Assembly: GCF_004346225.1 (NCBI RefSeq)
Contig: NZ_SMAJ01000008.1
Span: 89,269 to 153,268, forward strand
From: Paralcaligenes ureilyticus
Lineage (GTDB): Bacteria; Pseudomonadota; Gammaproteobacteria; Burkholderiales; Burkholderiaceae_B
Direction: 5' to 3'
DNA: 64,000 nucleotides
A program made the translations under genes and the position numbers. The notes beneath the pieces were generated by a model. The model was not told the DNA's origin and searched no databases. It was given only the letters and a program-made list of their open reading frames with translations. The first letter of the stretch is position 1. Each line of letters starts with the position of its first letter. Below are positions 33,634 through 41,408 of the stretch, piece by piece.

Positions 33634-34896
33634 ATGAGGGGGCAGACAATTGCTGAAAAAATACTGTCTAGGGCAGCGGTCAAGGAAGTATACGCAGGCG
33701 ACATCGTAAATTGCCAGCCCGATCTGGCGATGGCCACAGATGGCTCTTTCCCGATGGCCATCGATTATTTGGCCCAAATGGAACCGGGCACGATGCGGCC
33801 GATGTTTCCGCAGCGAATAATATTGGCTTTGGATCACTATGACAACAGCTCGGGGCCCAAGGCGCTCGCCTTGCAAGGCAAGGCCAGGGCATATGCCAGG
33901 GAATTCGGCCTTACCTTGTTCGACGCGGGTGAGGGCGTAGGGCATCAGTTGATGCTGGAGTCGGGCCGGATTCGCCCCGGCATGCTGGTGGTGGGCGCCG
34001 ATTCCCATTCCACGACATATAGTGCGTTAAATTGTTTTGCCACCGGTATCGGGTCGTCGGATTTGGCCGGCATCCTGTTGTGCGGTGCATTATGGCTTCG
34101 CGTCCCGGAAACGATAAAGGTCGAGTTCAGCGGGTTATTGAACAAAGGGGTGTCGGGCAAGGACATTGCCCTTTGTCTGGCCAAACGCTTCGAAAATGGC
34201 GGGGCGAATTATTTCGCCCTGGAATTTCATGGGGGCGGGCTGGCGCAATTACCCATGAATGATCGCATTGTGATCTCGAACATGGCGGTCGAGTATGGTG
34301 CGAAAGCAGCCATGTTTCAGTTTGACGAAATCACCGGCGCCTGGTTGCGGGCCAACAAAACCTATGATTGCCAGGCGGTGACGCCGGATGGGGACGCGCG
34401 CTATTCAAAAACGATAACTGTCGATTTGAGCGGCATTGTGCCCCAGCTTGCGTGCCCGCACAGTGTCGATAACGTGGTGCCGGCGGACGAAGTCGATACT
34501 CTTAGAGTGGATACGGTGTACATCGGTACCTGCACGGCCGGGCGCTACGAAGATTTCTATGATGTCTTCAAAATTCTGAAAGAAAATGGGGGGCCGAGCC
34601 CTCACGTTCAGTTGATCGTAACGCCTGCGTCGCAAATGGTTTATGAACAATTGAAAGCAAGCGGTGTTTTAGACGAGTTTGTACGATATGGCGCGCTGTT
34701 GCAGCCGCCTGGCTGCGGCTCGTGTTGCGGGACGGCGGGATACAGGCCCAGAGACGGCGAAGTCATCATTTCGACGGCTAACCGCAATTTCAAAGGCCGG
34801 ATGGGCAACGCCAATTGTTTTATTTATTTGGCCTCTCCCCAGACGTGTGCACAGGTTGCATGCACGGGCTTTATAAATAAAGGGGCGCTTCAATGA
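33634..34896 (+). CDS. Aconitase-family hydratase, large subunit (LeuC-like)
   Basis: A 420-residue [4Fe-4S] hydro-lyase subunit related to isopropylmalate/homoaconitate/methylmalate dehydratases. The three cluster cysteines are spaced as in LeuC: Cys300 (GTCTAGR), Cys361 and Cys364 (GCGSCCG). ADSHSTTYSALNCFATGIGSSDL carries the HxxT-type active-site segment. The GDIVNCQPDLAMATD opening replaces the usual DxxxxHD. It is shorter than biosynthetic LeuC (~466) and sits among catabolic and transport genes, not leu genes. Start ATG 33634 is set by homology, though the frame is open 40 codons earlier. ATGA overlap with the small subunit. Confidence 0.9.
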   Translation: MRGQTIAEKILSRAAVKEVYAGDIVNCQPDLAMATDGSFPMAIDYLAQMEPGTMRPMFPQRIILALDHYDNSSGPKALALQGKARAYAREFGLTLFDAGEGVGHQLMLESGRIRPGMLVVGADSHSTTYSALNCFATGIGSSDLAGILLCGALWLRVPETIKVEFSGLLNKGVSGKDIALCLAKRFENGGANYFALEFHGGGLAQLPMNDRIVISNMAVEYGAKAAMFQFDEITGAWLRANKTYDCQAVTPDGDARYSKTITVDLSGIVPQLACPHSVDNVVPADEVDTLRVDTVYIGTCTAGRYEDFYDVFKILKENGGPSPHVQLIVTPASQMVYEQLKASGVLDEFVRYGALLQPPGCGSCCGTAGYRPRDGEVIISTANRNFKGRMGNANCFIYLASPQTCAQVACTGFINKGALQ

Positions 34897-35414
34897 ACCC
34901 GTTCGAACTCAATCGGATCGAGTGTCGCGTAAGGCGATTTCCGGATAGCGTCAGCACAGACTACATCATTGCGTCGAGCAGGAAGAAAGAAACGATCGAC
35001 ACCGATGAATTGAAAAAATATGTTTTTGAGGATATTAATCCTGGGTTTTTTTACAGCATAAAGCCGGGAGACATCGTTGTCGGTGGGACCAATTTTGGTT
35101 GCGGCTCCGCCATGGAGATCGCTGTAACGGTGTTATTGGCAGCAGGAATCCGGATTGTCATAGCGGAAAGCTTTGCCCGCACATTTCTTCGTAACGCTCT
35201 GAATAATGGGCTCATTGCGCTAACGACGGGTACAGGCGCCCTCAAGGAAGGCGACAAGATCAGGTTATCGGGGATGAGTACGGGAACCGTAAAGGTCGAA
35301 TTGGCCGACGGAGATGCCCTTGTGTGCGACACGATTCCTCCTTTCATGCTCGATATCCTGGAAAGGGGAGGCCTCGTGCCTTATTTGAAAGCTAACAAGC
35401 GATTTGTAGATTAA
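34893..35414 (+). CDS. Aconitase-family hydratase, small subunit (LeuD-like)
   Basis: A 173-residue swivel-domain subunit that pairs with the large subunit. Family motifs are DTDELKKYVFEDINPGF, the GTNFGCGSAMEIA active-site loop (LeuD usually has NFGCGSSREHA), AESFARTFLRNALNNGL and IRLSGMSTGTVKV. The replacement of SREH by AMEI in the substrate-recognition loop suggests a substrate different from isopropylmalate. Its ATG overlaps the large-subunit stop, so equimolar synthesis is likely. Confidence 0.92.
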   Translation: MNPFELNRIECRVRRFPDSVSTDYIIASSRKKETIDTDELKKYVFEDINPGFFYSIKPGDIVVGGTNFGCGSAMEIAVTVLLAAGIRIVIAESFARTFLRNALNNGLIALTTGTGALKEGDKIRLSGMSTGTVKVELADGDALVCDTIPPFMLDILERGGLVPYLKANKRFVD

Positions 35415-35439
35415 TCACCATTGACCAGAGGAGACATGC

Positions 35440-36348
35440 ATGAACACGAAAGGCTTTACCATTAAAGCGGCCGTATTGGCGCTGACGCTGGGTCTTGCAG
35501 CAGGCGCAACGGCGGCCGAGCTAAGCGGTACGCTTGCCAAGATCAAAGACAATAATCTGATTGTCCTGGGCTATCGAGAGTCGTCGATACCTTTGTCGTA
35601 TGTTGACGCCGGCACGAATCAGGTGGTTGGGTATTCCCACGAAATCGCCCTGAAGGTTGTCGACGCCATCAAGGCCGATTTGAAGCTGCCGAATCTGAAA
35701 GTCAGAGAAATCCCGATTACCGCGCAAAACAGAATCTCCCTGATGCAAAACGGGACTATCGATCTAGGCTGCAACGGAACGACTAATAACGAAGCGCGAC
35801 GCCGTCAGGTGGCTTTTTCGAACACGATTGCCATTACGGAAACACAATTGCTCACGAAGAAAACCAGCGGTATTCACGATATTGCCGATTTGAAAGGGAA
35901 GTCGGTCGCGGTAACGGCAGGCAGCACTTCAGAAAAATTCATGCGCAATTATGTGCATGAAAAAAACATGGACACCGTCGTGGTAAGCGCTAAAGATCAT
36001 GCCCAGGCTTTCCTGATGGTTCAAACCAATCGAGCCGCCGCGTTTTTCATGGATACAGACGTGCTGTCTTCGCTCATTGGCCAGTCGCCTCATCCGGCCG
36101 ACTACATCATTACCGGCGAGCCGCAAACCCGTGAAGCGCTTGCTTGCATGTTTAGAAAAGACGACCCTCAGTTCAAGGCGGTTGTCGATAAAACGATACA
36201 TGACATGCAGGTTTCAGGCGCTGCCGAAAAGCTTTACAACAAATGGTTCATGAGCCCGATTCCGCCAGACAATAAATCGTTGAATGTGCCATTGAGTGCC
36301 GATATGAAGGCGCTGTTTTCTCATCCGAACGATCGTTCCTACAACTGA
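35440..36348 (+). CDS. Amino-acid ABC transporter substrate-binding protein (glutamate/aspartate type)
   Basis: A 302-residue periplasmic binding protein of family 3. It has a signal peptide at residues 1-~25 (AAVLALTLGLAAGATAAE), then LIVLGYRESSIPLSYVD and GYSHEIALKVVDAIK. TQLLTKKTSGIHDIADLKGKSVAVTAGSTSEKFM is typical of GltI/GluB-like proteins, with Arg/Ser/Thr available for the alpha-carboxylate (QNRISLMQNGTIDLGCNGTTNN). AGGAGA precedes the ATG. The likely ligand is an acidic amino acid. Positioned between the hydratase and aminotransferase genes, it points to a glutamate analogue as substrate. Confidence 0.93.
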   Translation: MNTKGFTIKAAVLALTLGLAAGATAAELSGTLAKIKDNNLIVLGYRESSIPLSYVDAGTNQVVGYSHEIALKVVDAIKADLKLPNLKVREIPITAQNRISLMQNGTIDLGCNGTTNNEARRRQVAFSNTIAITETQLLTKKTSGIHDIADLKGKSVAVTAGSTSEKFMRNYVHEKNMDTVVVSAKDHAQAFLMVQTNRAAAFFMDTDVLSSLIGQSPHPADYIITGEPQTREALACMFRKDDPQFKAVVDKTIHDMQVSGAAEKLYNKWFMSPIPPDNKSLNVPLSADMKALFSHPNDRSYN

Positions 36349-36434
36349 TTAATTACTTACTTGGAAGCTGCCGGGAGGCAAGCAATGTCTGTTTGCCCTC
36401 CACCTTTCGCTACTCTCGATTATCCAGGCGTTTT

Positions 36435-37640
36435 ATGATCACCATTTCCAGCCGATTACAGCGTATCAAACCTTCTCCCAGCTCCATGGCCGGCCAGCGA
36501 GCCAGGGAGCTGCGGGAGCAGGGCAAAGATGTGGTGGGACTGACCTCCGGAGAGCCCGATTTCGACACCCCGGAAAATATCAGGGAGGCGGCGTATCAAG
36601 CCATGGAGGATGGCAAAACCAAATACACGGACGTCGGCGGCACACCCGCCTTGAGAGAGGCGATTGCGGATAAATTCCGCAAGGAAAATTCGCTTGAATA
36701 CAGCAAGGAGCAAGTCATTGTTTGCACCGGCGCCAAGCAAGTTATCTTCAATGCCTTCATGAGCACCATCAATCCGGGCGATGAAGTGATTGTTCCCGTA
36801 CCCTACTGGGTTTCCTATCCCGATATTGCCTTGCTGGCCGAAGGCCGGCCTGTCTTTGTCCAGAGCACGGTTGAGAATCGCTTCAAAATGCGGCCGCAAG
36901 ACCTGGAGGAGGCCATCACGGATAAAACGCGCTGGGTCGTGCTGAATTACCCCAACAACCCCAGCGGCGCGGTTTATTCGCGCGAAGAACTGGCAGCGTT
37001 GGCCGCTGTGCTGTTGAGGCATCCGCACGTTATGGTGTTGACCGATGATATCTACGAGCACATCATTTACGATAATAAGAAGTACGCAACCATTGCCGAG
37101 GTGGAACCAGGATTGAAAGACCGGACGCTGACAGTCAATGGCGTTTCGAAATCGTATGCGATGACCGGCTGGCGCCTGGGCTATGCGGCAGGTCCGCGGG
37201 AATTGATCAGATCCATGGTCAAGCTTCAATCGCAAAGTACCTCGAATGCCTCATCCATATCGCAGGCGGCTGCGCTGGAGGCGTTGACCGGGCCTCAGCA
37301 TCTCGTCGGGGAGCGGTTGAAAATTTACGCCGGGCGCCGGGATTACGTCACGTCACGGATAAATAAAATTCCTGGTCTGCACTGCCACGTCCCCGAGGGC
37401 GCTTTCTATGTTTTCCCGCTGTGCCAGGGTTTGTTCGGCGCCCGAACCCGGGCCGGACAGACCATAGAAAACGGCGACGATTTTGTACGTCACCTGCTTG
37501 ATTCCGAAATGTTGGTGGCTTTGCAAGGCGCCGCTTACGGTATGCCGGCGCATTTCCGGATTTCCTTTGCGACGTCGATGGAAAGGCTGGCTGAAGGATG
37601 CGATAGGCTGGAGCGCGCTTGTCTGGGCCTGGAAAAATAA
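36435..37640 (+). CDS. Class I/II pyridoxal-phosphate aminotransferase (AspC/AatA-like)
   Basis: A 401-residue fold-type I aminotransferase. The PLP Lys is in VNGVSKSYAMTGWRLGY, the NYPNNPSGAVY loop and the DDIYEHIIYD cofactor segment are present, and the C-terminal Arg is in FRISFATSMERLAEG. It converts an amino acid to its 2-oxo acid in the cytoplasm using oxoglutarate or a similar acceptor. The start at 36435 matches the usual MITISSRLQRIKPS opening; no strong ribosome-binding site was found. Placed between binding protein and permeases, it is expected to transaminate the imported compound. Confidence 0.92.
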   Translation: MITISSRLQRIKPSPSSMAGQRARELREQGKDVVGLTSGEPDFDTPENIREAAYQAMEDGKTKYTDVGGTPALREAIADKFRKENSLEYSKEQVIVCTGAKQVIFNAFMSTINPGDEVIVPVPYWVSYPDIALLAEGRPVFVQSTVENRFKMRPQDLEEAITDKTRWVVLNYPNNPSGAVYSREELAALAAVLLRHPHVMVLTDDIYEHIIYDNKKYATIAEVEPGLKDRTLTVNGVSKSYAMTGWRLGYAAGPRELIRSMVKLQSQSTSNASSISQAAALEALTGPQHLVGERLKIYAGRRDYVTSRINKIPGLHCHVPEGAFYVFPLCQGLFGARTRAGQTIENGDDFVRHLLDSEMLVALQGAAYGMPAHFRISFATSMERLAEGCDRLERACLGLEK

Positions 37641-37698
37641 ATTTTCAATGGCAGGGGTACATTGATTTGCTCTAACGGATCGTAGACGAGAAGAAGGC

Positions 37699-38436
37699 AT
37701 GCATTATCACTGGGATTGGTCGATATTTTTTACGCAGGCATTTCCAGGACAGACCTACTTGGACTGGATACTCCAGGGGTTCTACATGACAGTCGGCGTC
37801 GGCCTGGTGTCGTGGGTCATTGCACTGATCCTGGGGACGGTATTGGGGGTCGTGAGAACCCTTCCAGAGCGTGTGCTCAATACGGCTGCGATCATTTATG
37901 TAGAGGTGTTTCGGAGCCTCCCTCTGCTTGTCCAGCTGTTTATCTGGTATTACGTGATACCGGAGATATTGCCGTTCGGTTGGGGCGATCATATTAAAAG
38001 CCTGAACCCGATAGCGCAGCAGGTGGTTGCGGTGGTGATGTGCCTGAGCATCTATACCTCGGTCAGGATATGCGAACAGGTGAGAGCCGGGATTTTGTCT
38101 CTGCCCAAAGGCCAGACGCATGCATCTCTTGCGTTGGGCCTGACCCGGTATCAAACCTACCGGTTCATCTTGCTGCCCATTTCGGCCCGCGTGCTGATGC
38201 CGCCGCTCACTTCCGAGTTCCTGACTATTTTCAAGAACTCGGCGGTTGCGTCGCTTATCGGCTTGCTGGATTTGGCCGCGCAAGGCCGCCAACTGGTTGA
38301 CTACACATCGCAGCCCTACGAATCATTTATCGTGGTAACGGCGCTTTATCTAGCGATTAATATGCTGGCGCTGGGCGTTATGAGCATCATAGAAAAGAAA
38401 ATACGTATCCCCAGTACATCGCAAGAAGCCAAATAA
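37699..38436 (+). CDS. Amino-acid ABC transporter permease 1 (GltJ/HisQ-like)
   Basis: A 245-residue inner-membrane permease of the polar amino-acid family. It shows YLDWILQGFYMTVGVGLVSWVIALILGTVLGVVRTLP at the first helices and VEVFRSLPLLVQLFIWYYVIPE, the hallmark of GltJ/GltK/HisM proteins. The EAA loop reads QVRAGILSLPKGQTHASLALGLTRYQTYRFILLP. It pairs with the next gene product. No ATPase gene is in the cluster. Confidence 0.93.
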   Translation: MHYHWDWSIFFTQAFPGQTYLDWILQGFYMTVGVGLVSWVIALILGTVLGVVRTLPERVLNTAAIIYVEVFRSLPLLVQLFIWYYVIPEILPFGWGDHIKSLNPIAQQVVAVVMCLSIYTSVRICEQVRAGILSLPKGQTHASLALGLTRYQTYRFILLPISARVLMPPLTSEFLTIFKNSAVASLIGLLDLAAQGRQLVDYTSQPYESFIVVTALYLAINMLALGVMSIIEKKIRIPSTSQEAK

Positions 38437-38438
38437 CA

Positions 38439-39155
38439 ATGCCTTATCAGTTCGATCTTAGCTTCCTTAGCCGGAATGACATCTTTTTCCTGATGAAAGG
38501 CATGGCCGTTTCATTGGAAATCACGGCGGCGGCCTTTTTTGCAGGCCTTCTGTGGGGCACCTTCCTGGCCCTGATGAGAATGTCGAAAATTGGTGTGCTC
38601 AGGTTTTTCGCAACTTGGTACATCAATTTATTTCGCTCCGTTCCACTCATTATGGTGCTGCTGTGGTTTTTCCTGATCGTGCCGCAATTGCTTCAGAGTG
38701 CCTTGAATGTTCCCCCAACGATAGACATGCGTTTTGTCTCGGCATTGGTGGCCTACTCGTTGTTCGAGGCCGCTTATTACGCGGAAATTATCCGCTCGGG
38801 AGTCAGCAGCGTTTCCCCGGGCCAGCTTTTTGCTGCCAAGGCATTGGGGATGACCAACTGGTCAGCGATGCGTTTAATTGTCTTGCCTCAGGCGTTTCGC
38901 AACATGATGCCCGTCATATTGACGCAGGGAATTATCCTGTTCCAGGATACGGCGTTGGTCTATGTGATTGCCTTGGCTGATTTTTTCGGCGAGGCGTACG
39001 GGATCGGCGTCAGGAACGTCCGTATTGTCGAGATGATTCTGCTGGCGGGCTTTGTTTACCTGGTGATTTGTTCGTCGGCCTCGATATTCGTCAATATCTA
39101 TTTTCGAAGAAAGGGCGACGATGTGCGTAACAAGAGGATGAAAAATGAATACTGA
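38439..39155 (+). CDS. Amino-acid ABC transporter permease 2 (GltK/HisM-like)
   Basis: A 238-residue polar amino-acid permease with FLMKGMAVSLEITAAAFFAGLLWGTFLALMRMS, then INLFRSVPLIMVLLWFFLIVPQ. The EAA loop is EIIRSGVSSVSPGQLFAAKALGMTNWSAMRLIVLPQAFRNMMPV. It starts 2 bases after the first permease stop and its 3' end overlaps the aldolase gene by 11 bp, which ties transport and aldolase expression together. Confidence 0.93.
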   Translation: MPYQFDLSFLSRNDIFFLMKGMAVSLEITAAAFFAGLLWGTFLALMRMSKIGVLRFFATWYINLFRSVPLIMVLLWFFLIVPQLLQSALNVPPTIDMRFVSALVAYSLFEAAYYAEIIRSGVSSVSPGQLFAAKALGMTNWSAMRLIVLPQAFRNMMPVILTQGIILFQDTALVYVIALADFFGEAYGIGVRNVRIVEMILLAGFVYLVICSSASIFVNIYFRRKGDDVRNKRMKNEY

Positions 39156-39843
39156 AAATCGGCTTCAATGGCCGGCCGGCTACAAAATAAATCCGCGAAT
39201 TGGTGCCTTGCCTGATGAGTTGATTGAAAAATATCGCTCGGCGCCCGTGGCGGTGGTGGGCGATTGCATGGGTCGCAGTATCGGGGCCATGGGCTTGAAA
39301 CCTTATCATGGCGATATTCGGATATCTGCGTGTGGTCCGGCGATAACGGTTCGGGTGCGGCCCGGCGACAATCTGATGATACACAAGGCGATGCTGATGG
39401 CACAGCCGGGCGACGTCATTGTCGTCGACAGCAGTGGCGATCTGACTCAGGCGCTTGTGGGCGGTTTGATGAGAACCACCGCCATACAGCGTCGGTTAGG
39501 CGGGTTTATTATTGATGGTGCCATTCGGGACCTGGTTGAATGGCTTGATGGGGCAATGCCTGTGTTCGCCAAGGGGCATACTCACCGGGGTCCCAGTAAA
39601 GAGGGGCCGGGAGAAATCAACGTCCCCGTGTCTTGCGCGGGCCTGGTGGTCAACCCGGGAGACCTGGTAATTGCCGACGCCGATGGCGTGATTGCCGTGC
39701 CTCCACAGGAGGCCGAAAGCATTTATGTCAAAGTGGCTGCCCATTTAAAACGGGAAGAATCCATCCGCGCGGCTAATGCGGCAGGGACCTCGGACCCGGA
39801 GCGATTCAACGCTATCCTCAGGGCGAAAGGCTTGCCGGTATAA
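39145..39843 (+). CDS. RraA-fold aldolase (HMG/CHA aldolase-like)
   Basis: A 232-residue RraA-like protein. It contains the G-X20-R-D-X2-E signature of the 4-hydroxy-4-methyl-2-oxoglutarate (HMG)/4-carboxy-4-hydroxy-2-oxoadipate (CHA) class II pyruvate aldolases: Gly107, then exactly 20 residues, Arg128-Asp129 and Glu132 (RDLVE). Regulators of the RNase E inhibitor kind are expected to lack the acidic residue at that place. It would cleave a C4-branched 4-hydroxy-2-oxo acid to pyruvate plus another oxo acid. The gene overlaps the permease gene and closes the operon, which supports a catabolic role over RNase regulation. Confidence 0.87.
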   Translation: MNTENRLQWPAGYKINPRIGALPDELIEKYRSAPVAVVGDCMGRSIGAMGLKPYHGDIRISACGPAITVRVRPGDNLMIHKAMLMAQPGDVIVVDSSGDLTQALVGGLMRTTAIQRRLGGFIIDGAIRDLVEWLDGAMPVFAKGHTHRGPSKEGPGEINVPVSCAGLVVNPGDLVIADADGVIAVPPQEAESIYVKVAAHLKREESIRAANAAGTSDPERFNAILRAKGLPV

Positions 39844-39888
39844 AGTTGCGGATGCGGGGTGCCGCTAACCAACGCGCCCGTCGTTAAT

Positions 39889-39913
39889 GTAGTGGCAGCC
39901 CTTGTGGCTGCCA
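39889..39913 (+). repeat. REP element 4 (with degraded partner)
   Basis: Direct G-type REP at 39889-39913 with GTAGTGG instead of GTAGCGG. A degraded inverted partner (GGGGTGCCGCTA) remains at about 39856-39867. It lies between the aldolase stop and the GST gene. Confidence 0.8.
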
Positions 39914-40041
39914 AATCCGGCCAATCCGAACTGCACCATCCCGCGCAAGACAAATCGAACTGCTTTATATTAACGACCTATTCGTTGAACGATACGGGCA
40001 GGAAACGCGGCAGCGTTTTTGAGCTTGCCCAAAGGATACCC

Positions 40042-40746
40042 ATGATTGATCTCTCCGCTTTTCCCATCACCAAAAAATGGCCCGCGCAGCATCCCGACTG
40101 GATTCAGCTTTATTCCCTGCCCACGCCCAACGGCGTCAAAGTGTCGATCATGCTTGAGGAAACGGGTCTTCCGTATGAGCCTCATCGCGTCGGTTTCGAT
40201 ACTCGCGATCAGATGTCGCCGGAATTCCTGTCGCTGAGTCCCAACAACAAGATTCCCGCCATTCTCGACCCCGACGGGCCCGATGGGCGGCCGCTCCCAT
40301 TATTCGAGTCCGGCGCAATCCTGATTTATCTTGCCGACAAGGCTGGACAGTTCATGCCGCAGGATATGGCCGGCCGCTACGAGACTATTCAGTGGCTGAT
40401 GTTCCAGATGGGCGGCATCGGCCCCATGTTCGGCCAGCTTGGCTTCTTCAACAAGTTCGCTGGCAAAGATTACGAAGACAAGCGTCCGCGCGATCGCTAT
40501 GTGGCCGAATCCAAGCGCCTGCTTGGCGTTCTCGACCAACGCTTGGCCAGGCGCGCCTGGATCATGGGCGACGCCTACACCATCGCCGATATGGCGACCT
40601 TTCCTTGGGTGCGTAACCTGATCGGCTTCTACGAAGCGGGTGATCTGGTGGGGATTGCGAATTTCTCCAACGTCATGCGCGTGCTCGATACCTTTCTTGC
40701 GCGGCCTGCGGTGGCAAGAGGCCTTGATATCCCGAAGCGGGTCTGA
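40042..40746 (+). CDS. Glutathione S-transferase family protein
   Basis: A 234-residue cytosolic GST of the YghU/YfcG-like type. The thioredoxin-fold N-domain is WIQLYSLPTPNGVKVSIMLEETGLPYEPHRV with SPNNKIPAILDPDG before the cis-Pro and FESGAILIYLADK with the Glu-Ser glutathione gamma-glutamyl site. The C-terminal helical domain has GDAYTIADMATFPWVRNL with the N-capping motif. ATG 40042 follows AAAGGAT. Disulfide-bond reductase activity, as in YfcG, is possible. It lies 198 bases after the aldolase beyond a REP, so probably a separate unit. Confidence 0.92.
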   Translation: MIDLSAFPITKKWPAQHPDWIQLYSLPTPNGVKVSIMLEETGLPYEPHRVGFDTRDQMSPEFLSLSPNNKIPAILDPDGPDGRPLPLFESGAILIYLADKAGQFMPQDMAGRYETIQWLMFQMGGIGPMFGQLGFFNKFAGKDYEDKRPRDRYVAESKRLLGVLDQRLARRAWIMGDAYTIADMATFPWVRNLIGFYEAGDLVGIANFSNVMRVLDTFLARPAVARGLDIPKRV

Positions 40747-40790
40747 TCCATGCGGCCTGCCATTCCAAACATGAAACCGAAGGTGCATGC

Positions 40791-41252
40791 ATGACTGAGC
40801 CGATCACAATACGACCCGTGTTGAAAGAGGATTTCGCCGGTTGGAAGGCGCTATGGGATGGCTACAACGCCTTCTATGGCCGAAAGGGCCCATCCGCCTT
40901 GCCTGCCGAGATTACACAAATGACCTGGTCGCGGTTTTTTGATGCGTATGAGCCCGTGCACGCCTTGGTGGCGGAAAGTTCGGGCCAATTGCTGGGCCTG
41001 GCGCATTTCCTCTTTCATCGCAGCACCACCAGTATTGGACCCAACTGCTACTTGCAGGATTTGTTTACGGTCGAAGCGGCAAGGGGCAAAGGCGTTGGCC
41101 GCGCGCTTGTCGATCAGGTTTATTGTGCCGCGGCGGGGGCCGGGGCGCAGCGCGTCTATTGGCAAACCCACGAGACCAATACGCAGGCCATGCGTCTGTA
41201 CGACAAGATCGCCGAGAAGTCCGGATTTGTGGTGTATCGGAAAATTTTTTGA
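40791..41252 (+). CDS. GNAT-family N-acetyltransferase
   Basis: A 153-residue GNAT. Visible are ITIRPVLKEDFAGWKALWDGYNAFYGR, GLAHFLFHRSTTSIGPNCYLQDLFTVEAARGKGVGRALVDQV (acetyl-CoA loop RGKGVG), and a terminal NTQAMRLYDKIAEKSGFVVYRK. Near-universal among proteobacteria beside GST or efflux genes; the substrate is unknown. It follows the GST by 44 bases and probably shares its transcript. A REP pair follows the stop. Confidence 0.92.
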   Translation: MTEPITIRPVLKEDFAGWKALWDGYNAFYGRKGPSALPAEITQMTWSRFFDAYEPVHALVAESSGQLLGLAHFLFHRSTTSIGPNCYLQDLFTVEAARGKGVGRALVDQVYCAAAGAGAQRVYWQTHETNTQAMRLYDKIAEKSGFVVYRKIF

Positions 41253-41284
41253 CGGAAGTTCACGAACCATTTTGTCTTGCGATT

Positions 41285-41385
41285 TGGCAGCCACAAGGGC
41301 TGCCGCTACAAAACCATTGGCCGCAAAGACGGTATCTGCAAACGCCTATCCGTGAATCATGTAGCGGCAGCCCTCGTGGCTGCCA
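41285..41385. repeat. REP pair 5
   Basis: Inverted G-type REP at 41285-41309 and direct G-type REP at 41361-41385 (one loop change, CTCGT), heads inward across 51 bp. Lies between the convergent GNAT and FAD-oxidoreductase genes. Confidence 0.87.
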
Positions 41386-41408
41386 TCCATGCAAGATACC
41401 GCCTCCCG

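Noticed and set aside
33634..35414. Leucine biosynthesis leuCD
   Set aside because: No leuA/leuB neighbours, altered substrate loop (AMEI for SREH), and embedding in transporter/aminotransferase/aldolase genes favour a catabolic hydratase.
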